A stretch of DNA of 61,938 nucleotides from Spirochaetaceae bacterium (GTDB lineage Bacteria > Spirochaetota > Spirochaetia > Treponematales > Treponemataceae). Of this stretch, positions 33,626-42,476 are shown in pieces. The stretch covers positions 1 through 61,938 of the forward strand of contig JAFZVC010000097.1 of NCBI GenBank assembly GCA_017618015.1. The letters are read 5' to 3'. Position numbers and translations under genes: made by a program. The notes under the pieces are model-generated. The model did no database searches and had not been told where the DNA came from. It saw only the letters and a list, made by a program, of their open reading frames with translations. Positions within the stretch are counted from its first letter, which is position 1. Each line of letters opens with the position of its first letter.

Positions 33626-34467
33626 CTTACCATTTATCTATGGGAAATTTAACGGAAGAAAAACGCGCAGAACTTCAGCGCATTATTGATGAGTGTAACA
33701 ACATCGTTTTTTTTGGTGGGGCCGGAGTTTCCACGGAGAGCGGGATTCCAGATTTTAGAAGCGTAGACGGACTTTATAACCAAAAGTGGGATTATCCGCC
33801 AGAAACTATATTAAGCCATACCTTTTTTATGCGGAACACTGCAGAATTCTACAGATTTTACCGCGCGAAAATCTTGATAGACGGTATAGAACCGAACAAA
33901 GCCCATAAGAAACTGGCGGAACTTGAAGCTGCCGGAAAACTTAAAGCAGTTGTCACGCAAAACATTGATGGACTGCATCAGGCAGCGGGCAACAAAACTG
34001 TATATGAACTGCACGGCAGCGTACTGCGGAATTACTGTACAAGATGCAGTCATTTTTATGATGCCACCTATATGCGTGAATATATAGACAAAGCGGCAAG
34101 CGCGGCAAAACTTAAACCAGAAGATTACGATTCACCCAACGCAAGGAAAAAATGGCCAGAATCGGCAGTACCCAAATGCAATTGCGGAAATTGTGGCGGG
34201 CTCATAAAACCTGATGTAGTTCTGTATGAAGAAGGTCTTGATAATCTGACCGTAAGCGGTGCAACGCGGGCAATTGCGGCTGCAGATTGCCTGATAATAG
34301 GCGGAACTTCGCTTGTTGTTTATCCGGCGGCATCGTTTATAAACTACTTCCAGGGCAAATATCTTGTGCTTATTAACAAATCATCCACCCCGGTAGACAG
34401 CAGGGCAGATTTGGTGATTAACGACAGTATCGGCGCAGTTCTGGATTCTATCAAAGTAAATAAGTAA
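33622..34467 (+). CDS. cobB: NAD-dependent protein deacylase (sirtuin)
   Basis: A 281-residue Sir2-family protein. The motifs are GAGVSTESGIPDFRS (NAD binding), QNIDGLHQAAG, catalytic His in ELHGS, and the zinc Cys pairs CTRC and CNCGNCGG. It removes acyl groups from lysines, using NAD+. The start codon overlaps the plsC stop; an alternative ATG is at 33640. Between the two Cys pairs it carries a longer insertion than the shortest bacterial sirtuins. Confidence 0.92.
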   Translation: MTYHLSMGNLTEEKRAELQRIIDECNNIVFFGGAGVSTESGIPDFRSVDGLYNQKWDYPPETILSHTFFMRNTAEFYRFYRAKILIDGIEPNKAHKKLAELEAAGKLKAVVTQNIDGLHQAAGNKTVYELHGSVLRNYCTRCSHFYDATYMREYIDKAASAAKLKPEDYDSPNARKKWPESAVPKCNCGNCGGLIKPDVVLYEEGLDNLTVSGATRAIAAADCLIIGGTSLVVYPAASFINYFQGKYLVLINKSSTPVDSRADLVINDSIGAVLDSIKVNK

Positions 34468-34591
34468 ATCAGATAAGCGGCTATTTACGGAACAAAATGA
34501 ACTATCCACAAAAAAAACAACTTGCTATATTTGCATTTACAGTTTATCATTTGCCTATAAACTTTTCATAATGCAAAAAAAGGAGTGTTTT

Positions 34592-35044
34592 ATGAAGAAA
34601 AAGATTAAATCAAGTATATTGCTCATCGTTTCGCTTTTCTGCATTCTCTGTCTTACTTCTTGTGTATTCTTAAACAGGGGAACAAAGCCTACAATTCATG
34701 AAGTGTTCTACACCTACACAGATGCCCCTGAGACTTATGGTAGTGTCGAGAACTTTCCTAGCTTAAATGGCTCTATGCGTCATGGTTATTATTATAATCT
34801 TGTTTGCTGCTTCTCTGATCCAGACATGGATGCGAAAACACTTTATTTGTCAACAAGTTCCTCTTTCCCCACAGGTTCTACTTGGACTTTTGATATAAAT
34901 CAGACTTATACAGACCAAGCCTCTTGGTGGCGGGATTATTGGACCGGTAGTTCTACTGGCTACACCAATTTCTATTTGTATGTGGAAGACGAAGCTGGTA
35001 ACAAAAGCGACAAATATACTCTTACGGTTTATTTTATTGAATAA
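34592..35044 (+). CDS. Small lipoprotein of unknown function
   Basis: A 150-residue lipoprotein (lipobox LTSC, Cys about 25). The mature part has an Ig-like, beta-rich look (FYLYVEDEAGNKSDKYTLTVYF resembles bacterial Ig-fold C-terminal strands). AGGAG before the ATG at 34592 decides the start over one at 34571. It is followed by a strong terminator. Confidence 0.72.
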   Translation: MKKKIKSSILLIVSLFCILCLTSCVFLNRGTKPTIHEVFYTYTDAPETYGSVENFPSLNGSMRHGYYYNLVCCFSDPDMDAKTLYLSTSSSFPTGSTWTFDINQTYTDQASWWRDYWTGSSTGYTNFYLYVEDEAGNKSDKYTLTVYFIE

Positions 35045-35064
35045 TCGCTTCTCAGCATAAACAG

Positions 35065-35095
35065 CCCCGATGCAATTGACGCATCGGGGTTTTTC
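35065..35095 (+). terminator. Rho-independent terminator
   Basis: CCCCGATGC-aattgac-GCATCGGGG followed by TTTTTC and more T. It ends the lipoprotein transcript. Confidence 0.92.
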
Positions 35096-35146
35096 TTTTT
35101 AAAAACTCGCGAACTAGTATTTCAAACATCGCCCGCAAATCATTCG

Positions 35147-36019
35147 CTAAAGCATCCGCGTAGCTTTTTTATATTCCTCAAAACCCGGCTTCCGTGACTG
35201 ACGTTTATCTGCCATCGGGATACTCACACAAAAGAACATAAGCGTATTTACAAGAGCCCCGGCGCAAAGCATCCATCTTTCGGGTAGGGCGGCAATACTT
35301 GTAAGCGCGACGCCCCACCACATCAGGATTTCACACGCATAGTTCGGGTGGCGAGAATGCTTCCAAAGCCCGTTGCGGATAAAGCCACCTGTACCTTTTC
35401 GCCTAAAAATGTGCATTTGCGTATCGGCTATTCCTTGGCACACCGTCGCGGCAAAACTGAGCAGCAAAAACACGGCGCATAGTGGGCGGAATGCAGCTTG
35501 CTCGTACACAACCGTGACAGCCGGCAGAATACATAGATATACGACAATTGTTGGAAACAAATGGATTCCTAAAAAGTTTATGAGTGGATAGATTTTCTTT
35601 GTCTTTTCGCGGAGCATGGAATACCGCCAATCCTGGTGTTCAAGCCCTTTGAAAGTATATGCCCAATTTGCCGTAAGCCTGATTCCCCAAAAAAGAACAG
35701 CTGCAAAAATGAGTGCTCCCAAAAGAGAAGTACCGCACCGGATGAGCGCAACACAAAGAATGACAGGCGGCTGCACGCTCCAGTATGGGTCGTAAACAGA
35801 GGCGTTTTTAAATATCAGGCTAAAAACAAACACAACGATTGTTGCTGCGACATCGGCGAGAAAAAGAGGAAGCAAAAACGGAAGCCCCGAAAATCCACTT
35901 GCGTTACCGGCATTCGCGCTTAACACGCTCTTGAAATAATCGTATGCAAAAATCCCGGCGACAACTGCAATCACATAAACCGCAACAATCACCGCAAAAG
36001 AACATAATCGCTTTTTCAC
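35147..36019 (-). CDS. DUF1295 membrane protein (steroid reductase/ICMT-like)
   Basis: A 290-residue polytopic protein of the DUF1295 family. Its signature motifs NASVYDPYWSVQPP, RLTANWAYTFKGLEHQDWRY and GLWKHSRHPNYACEILMWWG are all present; the last is the RHPNY cofactor-binding loop shared with 5-alpha-reductases and isoprenylcysteine methyltransferases. Its substrate is unknown. It starts at GTG with no Shine-Dalgarno; an AATAAT hexamer lies 8 nt upstream. Confidence 0.88.
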   Translation of the reverse strand: MKKRLCSFAVIVAVYVIAVVAGIFAYDYFKSVLSANAGNASGFSGLPFLLPLFLADVAATIVVFVFSLIFKNASVYDPYWSVQPPVILCVALIRCGTSLLGALIFAAVLFWGIRLTANWAYTFKGLEHQDWRYSMLREKTKKIYPLINFLGIHLFPTIVVYLCILPAVTVVYEQAAFRPLCAVFLLLSFAATVCQGIADTQMHIFRRKGTGGFIRNGLWKHSRHPNYACEILMWWGVALTSIAALPERWMLCAGALVNTLMFFCVSIPMADKRQSRKPGFEEYKKATRML

Positions 36020-36060
36020 AACACCCGATTATTACATTTTTATGCGGGGGTGCGCAAGCT

Positions 36061-36723
36061 TTACAGTACCTTTTTTCCGGATGCGGCTTCGAAGTTGTAT
36101 TTCACGATGCCCAGGTCGATTTTCGCCATCGCCGCGAACTTCGCTTTGATTGTGACATTCTCGCCATCCAGCGTAACAAAGAACCGTTGCTGATTGATTG
36201 CTGTCGGCGCTTTCATCGCCGCTTCCATTCCGTCCTTGAACCAAGCCGGCATATCCTGTTGTGCTACGTTACAAAGCTTTTCCATCGGCTTTGATCTGCG
36301 CTCGTGCCCCTGCGTCTCTCCGTACCCGATAGAAATTACACAAACGATTTTCTCGTCCGGCAGAACTGTCGCCTTGCATTTTCCTTTGCTGTACGAACCT
36401 GCAACCCAGCACGTATTAAGCCCCATCATCTGGGCGGCAAGCACGATTTTCTGTCCATAATAACCACAAAGCTCATCAAGGTTTTCTACAGACTTTTTGC
36501 CCACGAGAGCAACATAATTCTTTGCATTAGTAAATTTTCCATAATGCGCAAAAAGCGTGTCGAAGCAACCTTCATCATCCAGAACAAGCTGGATATTAAG
36601 CCCGCTTTCTGAATTGCATTTACCGATAAGTTCGTTCAGCTCCCGGCATTTGTCTTCGTCTATTGGAATATCTTTGTACTGTCTAACGGAATGTCTCGCC
36701 AAAATCGCTTCTTTTTCTGTCAT
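36061..36723 (-). CDS. Nitroreductase-family FMN oxidoreductase
   Basis: A 220-residue nitroreductase. The N-terminus AILARHSVRQYKDIPI is the FMN phosphate-binding motif, and the C-terminal half contains NTCWVAGSYSKG and VISIGYGE. The product uses NAD(P)H to reduce nitroaromatics, quinones or flavins. GGGGGT lies upstream of the ATG. It is followed by DUF1295 and preceded, 15 nt away, by a membrane protein gene, so the three may form one transcript. Confidence 0.9.
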   Translation of the reverse strand: MTEKEAILARHSVRQYKDIPIDEDKCRELNELIGKCNSESGLNIQLVLDDEGCFDTLFAHYGKFTNAKNYVALVGKKSVENLDELCGYYGQKIVLAAQMMGLNTCWVAGSYSKGKCKATVLPDEKIVCVISIGYGETQGHERRSKPMEKLCNVAQQDMPAWFKDGMEAAMKAPTAINQQRFFVTLDGENVTIKAKFAAMAKIDLGIVKYNFEAASGKKVL

Positions 36724-36738
36724 AAAAATACCCCCTGG

Positions 36739-37320
36739 TTATTTCGTGTCCTCTGCCTCTTCCGATTCATCGGTTGTTCCAGACTCTGTCTGGTCTTCAA
36801 CTTCAGCCGTTTTTTCCGCATCGGCTTCGCTGTCATCTCCGGACTCTGGCACAAAAATCGATTTGATTCGTTCTTTTATCGTCTCGCTCGGCTTCATAAT
36901 GCAATCCTCAACCGGATGATGCTCTTCTATTTCCTCCCGGAAACCTGCCAGATTCTCGAACGTTGGCGGCAACTGGATAAACCTGTCAACGCTTTCCTCA
37001 TACACGAACACATACCCTTTCTGGATGCCCTCGACAACGAAACCCGCATACGAAATTAAATCCCACTCAAATTGCTGCTTCGTCCCATCCGTCATGTACA
37101 CAGTAAATCCGTCAGTATACGTTATAATCCTTGCTCTCAGCGTTTTCGCCATCATTTTAAGAATCTGAAACGCCATAACAACGCACACCAAAAACAAAAC
37201 AATCGCCCACAGCGTTGAAAGCACAAAAAAAGCCCCGATTCCCACAACCACACACGCTGCCAAAAGCAGATAAACCTTAAACGAATCTCCATCAAACTTC
37301 ATTCTGTATCTGTAAATCAT
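36739..37320 (-). CDS. Membrane protein with PH-like domain and acidic tail
   Basis: A 193-residue protein with two transmembrane helices (about 16-36 and 38-58), a soluble beta-rich segment (ITYTDGFTVYMTDGTKQQFEW) resembling bacterial PH domains, and an acidic, Glu/Asp-rich tail. GAGGTGTAT before the ATG at 37320 decides the start. It starts 14 nt after the lacZ stop, so it may follow lacZ in a transcript. Confidence 0.65.
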   Translation of the reverse strand: MIYRYRMKFDGDSFKVYLLLAACVVVGIGAFFVLSTLWAIVLFLVCVVMAFQILKMMAKTLRARIITYTDGFTVYMTDGTKQQFEWDLISYAGFVVEGIQKGYVFVYEESVDRFIQLPPTFENLAGFREEIEEHHPVEDCIMKPSETIKERIKSIFVPESGDDSEADAEKTAEVEDQTESGTTDESEEAEDTK

Positions 37321-37334
37321 ATACACCTCATTTC

Positions 37335-40300
37335 TTAGAACACAAACCGGAATGCTGCCTTATATAATCCGGGACGAATCCTGTATTGTTCAAGCGTGTC
37401 TGGTCCGCAAGTTGCTGTTCCAACGCCACGTTGCGCAATATCCAAGTTAAGAATATAATACCCGCTCGCCGATGTGTCCGTAAGCTCGTTCGTGTGGAAA
37501 CACCGCCACAAATCACTCGCCTCATGATGCATCACACTGAAACAGAACGGCGTATCGGACTCTATGCGGAAGCCGCCATTGCCCGCACCGCTACTAGCCC
37601 CGGAAATTTCAAGCCAGCGTACGCCATAACGGTTACCGTTTTCCTGCGGCACTATATACGGTGTTTCCATGTCGTGAAGCTTGCTTGTGTAGCATCCAAG
37701 CGCAGCCCCAGCACAACGGTCGTTGTAAGACTCGTGCGCACCTTTTCCATACCATTTCACGCTTTCGTAAGCCGAGCTTATTTTCGCTGTCAAACCAATT
37801 TTCGGATACTCCGGTAGCGCGTCATTCAGCGTAAACTCCGTCGTAAGCTCAAGCACTTCCTTGCCAGAATTGTCTTTCACCATGCTCCACTTCATGTTGC
37901 AAGAGCCAATTTCTTTTCCGTCCGCTGTTATTATGCCGCTCGGTTCATCCCACGAAGTTTTGTCCATAAGAAGCTCGACCCATTCATGCCCAATGCGGTT
38001 CGTGTTCGGCATTGTCTTTTGGTCATCGTTTTCTGTTGGGCAGCGGAAAACCGATGGAACAAGCGCAGAACAGAATACGCTATTTTCAAGCTCCTCGCGT
38101 TTTTTCTCACAAGCAGCCGCTGCCAAAAGCCCTGTAACTTCAGTTGTTTTGGCTTTCTCTGCCTGCCGCAGCACCGCCTCGCTCCAACCAGCTGACGTAC
38201 CTGCTTCCAAAAGCCCGAACTGCTCGTTATAAACAAAGTCGGCGTGAAGAACAATTTCGCCACAGCCGCTTCCTATGCTAGCCGCATTACCCGCGCCATC
38301 ACTCTGTGTCGCGCCACACCCAGCTTCGCCAGAGCCATCACCAAAAGCCGCGCCATTCCTGAGCCGTTCAGCGAGCGCGTCCAAAAACGGAACTTCAACC
38401 TCAACAGACTCGCCCGGTGCTGCGGCAGGTAGCAAAACTGACCCCTCCGCAAAAGAAGCACCGTCTTCTTCAAGCCGCCATTTAAGGCTCAAGCAGTCAA
38501 GGTTCGTAAAATCAAAGCGGTTTTCAACAGAAACTGTGCCCTTTTCCTTATCAATAGAAGTAATCTCCACAGGTTGGAAAACCTTGAAGCACTCTTTCAT
38601 GACGGGCTTTGTGCTTTGGTCAGGCAGCAGAATACCATTCAGACAGAAATCGCGGTCAGTTGGCTCGTCACCAAAATCTCCGCCGTACTTCCAGTATTTT
38701 TCACCCTTCTCGTCAAACGCCTCCAAGCCTTGGTCAATCCAGTCCCAGATGAATCCGCCCTGAAGCCCGTCATGGCTCCGGATAACATCCCAATAATCAG
38801 AAAGGCTTCCGTTCGAGTTACCCATAGCGTGCGAATATTCGCACATAATGAAAGGCCGCTTTTCATCGGTTCCTGCTGTCGTTTCTGCCCACTCTTTTAC
38901 AAGCTGAATATCCGGGTACATCGGGCAAACAATGTCAGTAACGTTCTTTCCGCGTGCAAACGTCTCCAAAGAATAAGCGGACTGCGTAAACTCTTTGCGT
39001 GTTCCGCCCTCGTAGTGAACGGGGCGCGTTTTGTCGAACGAATGGCACCAGGCGTACATCATTTCCTGATTCCATCCATGTCCGCTTTCGTTGCCAAGCG
39101 ACCACATAATTATGCTCGGATGGTTTTTATCGCGGCGTACCATGCGCTGAACGCGTATCATATAAGCGTACGAGTACATTTCGCTTCGGCAAAGTCCATC
39201 GTAATAATAGTGATTCTCAACGTTTGCCTCGTCCACAAGATAGATTCCGTATTTGTCGCAAAGCTCGTACCAGCGTTCATCGTCGGGGTAGTGGCATGTG
39301 CGCACGGCATTAAAGTTGTGGGCTTTCAAAAGTTGGATATCTTTAACCATAGCTTCTGTGCTAAGGGTCTTGCCTGTTTTTTCGTCATGCTCGTGGCGGT
39401 TCACGCCTTTTATGTAAACTACCTTTCCATTTATAAGCAGATGGCGGTTTTCCGTGCGCACCGAACGGAACGCCGTACAAAGCGCACAAGACTCTATCTG
39501 CCGCCCGTCCTCGTCGAAAAGCCCCAATGAAAGCACGTAGCGGTTCGGTGTCTCATGCGACCAAATGCGCGGGTTTTCCACAGTGATTTTCGTGCGGATT
39601 TCGTTGAGGTTTGTCCGTATATTACAGGTTAGTTCCTCACTACCTTCGGCAACGGGCGGCAGCAACGTCGAAGATGACATATCCGCCGTATTCTCTACTG
39701 GATAAAGTTTCCAAGAAACGCTGCACTTTTTGTTGTCGGGAACATCTTCTTTTATTCCCATGCGGATTTTAAGCGGGATTTCCGCCCGCCCAGGCGCAAC
39801 ACCTGACACACCCGCACCACAAGCAGAGCCGTCCGCACCGCTCGAATCATCGCGCAAATCAGGTACAGCCTCTACATCCTCTATCCACATATTCTCCGTT
39901 GAATAAAGGTAAACGCTCCGGTGAATGCCGCCGAACCACCACTGATCCTGATCCTCTACAAAACTCGCGTCAGAATAGCGAACAACCATCAGCGCAATCG
40001 TGTTCTGCGCCAGCTCGCCAGAAAAATCGATATAATCCGTAATATCAAACTCGGACGGCAGCCTTGTGTCCTTAAAGCATCCCACCGAACGGCCGTTCAC
40101 CCAAACCATGCACACGCTTTCAGCCGACCCGATGTGAAGCACAATCCGCCTACTCTGCCATTCAGAAGAAACTTCGAACGTAAGTCTGTAAAGACCTGTA
40201 GGATTCTGTTCGGGTACTTTCGGCGGGATATTCTCGAAAGGCATCTGCACATTCGTATAATGCGGCTTATCGTACCCCTGCCGCGTCCAGGTGCCGGGAA

Positions 40301-40574
40301 CTTTAATCAAGTTCCAGCCTTCATCGTTATAAGATTTTTGCGTCCAGCCGTTCAGTTCCGGCTCCGATTCAATGATTGAAGGGCTTTCAAGAAAACGGAA
40401 TTTCCATTCTCCATCAAGACTTTTGTAAAAATTGTTGTTTGAAAGATCGCGATTTTCGGGACCAGATGCGGCATCTTGCGCCGCCAAAGAAGAATCTGCC
40501 CACGGTAAAAGCGGACTGCGCGCCGGCAGTCTGTGAAGAGCCTGAATTTCAGGCATTTCCCAAATATGTTCCAT
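37335..40574 (-). CDS. lacZ: Beta-galactosidase, glycoside hydrolase family 2 (LacZ type)
   Basis: A 1079-residue GH2 enzyme with the full LacZ layout: jelly roll, Ig-like, TIM barrel, Ig-like and the Bgal_small_N (domain 5) C-terminus. The acid/base Glu is in WSLGNESGHG and the nucleophile Glu in CEYSHAMGNS. No signal peptide, so it acts on imported oligosaccharides. The start MEHIWEMPEIQ matches the LacZ N-terminus WEnPE, and TATAAT lies 7 nt before it with no Shine-Dalgarno. Two Gly/Ser/Ala-rich insertions (encoded at about 39786-39860 and 38255-38370) are unusual. Confidence 0.95.
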   Translation of the reverse strand: MEHIWEMPEIQALHRLPARSPLLPWADSSLAAQDAASGPENRDLSNNNFYKSLDGEWKFRFLESPSIIESEPELNGWTQKSYNDEGWNLIKVPGTWTRQGYDKPHYTNVQMPFENIPPKVPEQNPTGLYRLTFEVSSEWQSRRIVLHIGSAESVCMVWVNGRSVGCFKDTRLPSEFDITDYIDFSGELAQNTIALMVVRYSDASFVEDQDQWWFGGIHRSVYLYSTENMWIEDVEAVPDLRDDSSGADGSACGAGVSGVAPGRAEIPLKIRMGIKEDVPDNKKCSVSWKLYPVENTADMSSSTLLPPVAEGSEELTCNIRTNLNEIRTKITVENPRIWSHETPNRYVLSLGLFDEDGRQIESCALCTAFRSVRTENRHLLINGKVVYIKGVNRHEHDEKTGKTLSTEAMVKDIQLLKAHNFNAVRTCHYPDDERWYELCDKYGIYLVDEANVENHYYYDGLCRSEMYSYAYMIRVQRMVRRDKNHPSIIMWSLGNESGHGWNQEMMYAWCHSFDKTRPVHYEGGTRKEFTQSAYSLETFARGKNVTDIVCPMYPDIQLVKEWAETTAGTDEKRPFIMCEYSHAMGNSNGSLSDYWDVIRSHDGLQGGFIWDWIDQGLEAFDEKGEKYWKYGGDFGDEPTDRDFCLNGILLPDQSTKPVMKECFKVFQPVEITSIDKEKGTVSVENRFDFTNLDCLSLKWRLEEDGASFAEGSVLLPAAAPGESVEVEVPFLDALAERLRNGAAFGDGSGEAGCGATQSDGAGNAASIGSGCGEIVLHADFVYNEQFGLLEAGTSAGWSEAVLRQAEKAKTTEVTGLLAAAACEKKREELENSVFCSALVPSVFRCPTENDDQKTMPNTNRIGHEWVELLMDKTSWDEPSGIITADGKEIGSCNMKWSMVKDNSGKEVLELTTEFTLNDALPEYPKIGLTAKISSAYESVKWYGKGAHESYNDRCAGAALGCYTSKLHDMETPYIVPQENGNRYGVRWLEISGASSGAGNGGFRIESDTPFCFSVMHHEASDLWRCFHTNELTDTSASGYYILNLDIAQRGVGTATCGPDTLEQYRIRPGLYKAAFRFVF

Positions 40575-40651
40575 GAAAAAGATTATACATTCTTTCTTTA
40601 GTTTTGTGGGTGAGAAAATAGCGAAAAGCTGATTTTTTTCTTTCATCTTTT

Positions 40652-40735
40652 TTGAATGAATGATAAACTGAAATATCAGGCAACTGGTATGTTTTCGTAT
40701 GAGCCGTTTTCGGGAGGGGAAACGGCTCTTTTTTT
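40652..40735 (+). ncRNA. Candidate small RNA or attenuator with intrinsic terminator
   Basis: GAGCCGTTT (40701-40709) pairs with AAACGGCTC (40720-40728), followed by seven T. No plus-strand gene lies upstream, since lacZ is divergent. TTGAAT (40652-40657), 16 bp, TATCAG (40674-40679) could be its promoter, giving an RNA of about 50 nt. It may be a short RNA or a leader attenuator of the gene at 40764. Confidence 0.4.
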
Positions 40736-40763
40736 CTGCCTTTCCTCGTGCTAAAATATCCTT

Positions 40764-41504
40764 ATGAAAACACGATTTTTCTCAAGCGCAATTTTCGCGC
40801 TCCTTTTTATTTCTATGATTTCCGCCAGCCTTTTCGCGGCAGAACCGCCCGCACGCAAAAAACTGCACGACGCTTTTTACAACGACATGACGACAACTCC
40901 AGAACAGTACGAGCAGCTTTTTCAGGACGCTTTGAAAGAAGCGGAGAAAACACCTGCCGGAGTCACAAAAAACGTGAATCTTGCCTGGTGCTATTACCTT
41001 ATGAGCCGTATTTGCGGGAATGCGGGTGACAAAAAACGCGCCGAAAAGCTTGGTGACACCGCTTATGATTACGCCGATGACGCGCGTGATGAAATTGAAA
41101 ATGCAGAAACTATCCTGATATACACAAACGCAATTGCACAAAACTGCACTGTAAAATCATTTTGGTACATGATGTCACAAGGCATCCGCGTGAGCGGGCT
41201 TGCGAAGGACGTTCTCAAACACAACCCACGGTGTGTGAGCGCAATGTATCTTCGTGATGCGCAGAATATCTATGCTCCGGCACCTTTTTACGACTACAAA
41301 GAGGGCATAAAGTGCATGAAAGCAATCCTTGACGACCCAAATGCGGAATTTGAACCGTTTGACCTGTTCGACGTGAATATCTCACTTGCTTATGCGCTGA
41401 TTAACACAAAACAAAAAGCAGAGGCGGCACCGTATCTTGCAGAAGCTGCAAAAATCTACCCGGACAACAAAACGCTTCATGAACTGATGGAACAGATTAA
41501 ATAA
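40764..41504 (+). CDS. Exported TPR-like helical protein
   Basis: A 246-residue protein with a signal peptide (residues 1-24, cut after LFA). The mature part is helical and TPR-like (NLAWCYYLMSRICGNAGDKKRAEKLGDTA..., and a final ALINTKQKAEAAPYLAEAAKIYPDN repeat). It probably works as a periplasmic scaffold. A TAAAAT box lies 6 nt before the ATG; no Shine-Dalgarno. Its stop overlaps the next gene's start, so it is translated with the lectin-like protein. Confidence 0.72.
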   Translation: MKTRFFSSAIFALLFISMISASLFAAEPPARKKLHDAFYNDMTTTPEQYEQLFQDALKEAEKTPAGVTKNVNLAWCYYLMSRICGNAGDKKRAEKLGDTAYDYADDARDEIENAETILIYTNAIAQNCTVKSFWYMMSQGIRVSGLAKDVLKHNPRCVSAMYLRDAQNIYAPAPFYDYKEGIKCMKAILDDPNAEFEPFDLFDVNISLAYALINTKQKAEAAPYLAEAAKIYPDNKTLHELMEQIK

Positions 41505-42319
41505 TGAGTAACATCGCAATATCGATACAGGACAAAAATGGGAAACTACTCGCTACTGACAACGGCAATTACCGCGTGAACCTTGTTTATACCGCCAAGT
41601 ACAAAAAAGGCGATACAATAACGCTTACCGCAAAACCTGGCTCGTTCCTTGTGATACAGCTCGATGATGTTCTTGAGCCTTCGTTCGTTTACATGAAAGG
41701 CGCGAATTACACGATGACTATCCCGTTTGGGGAAGCCCGTCTGGCTTATAATCCAAAGACATTCAGCGGCGATGTACATCTTTTAAAAGCCCGGCTTGCC
41801 GAGCAGTGCGAAATAGAAAGCCGAAAAAACCTTGCGTTTAACAGCCACGACACGACTTCAGCAAAGGACGTATGCTTTCCTCACGTTTTCGCGAACAACG
41901 AAACAGTCGGGATGTCCGTATTTGCAGCCCGCAACGCGATTGACGGTAATACGGAGAACCGCTCGCACTGCAATTGGCCTTATGAGTCATGGGATATAAA
42001 CAGCGACCCAAATGCCGAACTGACGCTTGAATTCGGGCGGGCGGTGAAGATGGATAAGCTTGTTCTTATACCGCGTGCTGATTTTCCGCACGATAACTAC
42101 TGGCAGCAAGTAGCCGTGACGTTCATCGCGCCAGACGGAACAGAGCAAAGTCGTACTCTGAATATGGAAAAAAGCTATTCTCCGCAGGAATGGAACTTCG
42201 CGACTGCGCCAAAAACGATAACCGCGCTAAAGCTTGGGAAAATCAAGAATGACAAACGCGAATCGTCGAAAATCTCGGCACTCACGCAGATAGAGGTGTG
42301 GGGCACAGAAGCAGAATAG
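41504..42319 (+). CDS. Carbohydrate-binding protein with F5/8 type C (CBM32-like) domain
   Basis: A 271-residue protein without a signal peptide. Residues about 115-268 resemble an F5/8 type C / CBM32 domain (NLAFNSH..., VFAARNAIDGNTEN, LTLEFGRAVKMDKLVLIPR, a late IEVWG strand). The N-terminal ~100 residues are a separate beta-rich domain. It binds a sugar, probably galactose- or fucose-like given its neighbours lacZ and the GH95 fucosidase. ATG overlaps the previous stop. Confidence 0.75.
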   Translation: MSNIAISIQDKNGKLLATDNGNYRVNLVYTAKYKKGDTITLTAKPGSFLVIQLDDVLEPSFVYMKGANYTMTIPFGEARLAYNPKTFSGDVHLLKARLAEQCEIESRKNLAFNSHDTTSAKDVCFPHVFANNETVGMSVFAARNAIDGNTENRSHCNWPYESWDINSDPNAELTLEFGRAVKMDKLVLIPRADFPHDNYWQQVAVTFIAPDGTEQSRTLNMEKSYSPQEWNFATAPKTITALKLGKIKNDKRESSKISALTQIEVWGTEAE

Positions 42320-42351
42320 GATTATTAGGACGAAGCTAGATTCGCTCTGTT

Positions 42352-42470
42352 CCGGTGTTTCGCACTTCACTAACGTTCATTCTCCTCGCTCGTTATGTCC
42401 CTGCCCGGAAAACCGGGCAAGCCATCACTCGCTGCGGTGAACGCCTACGGCGGTGCTACACCCCGGCGTA
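42352..42470. repeat. GC-rich dispersed repeat, family B copy 1
   Basis: The stretch from CCGGTGTT through CACTAACGTTC and TTCTCCTC to GGTGCTACACCCCGGCG is matched in reverse orientation at 47311-47408 with the same block order. A CCCGG/CCGGG hairpin lies in the middle. Intergenic and non-coding. Confidence 0.65.
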
Positions 42471-42476
42471 GGTCAC

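Noticed and set aside
38574..39530. Long plus-strand open frame (318 codons) opposite lacZ
   Set aside because: It lies wholly antisense to the conserved LacZ TIM barrel, has a composition typical of a shadow frame, and has no ribosome site.
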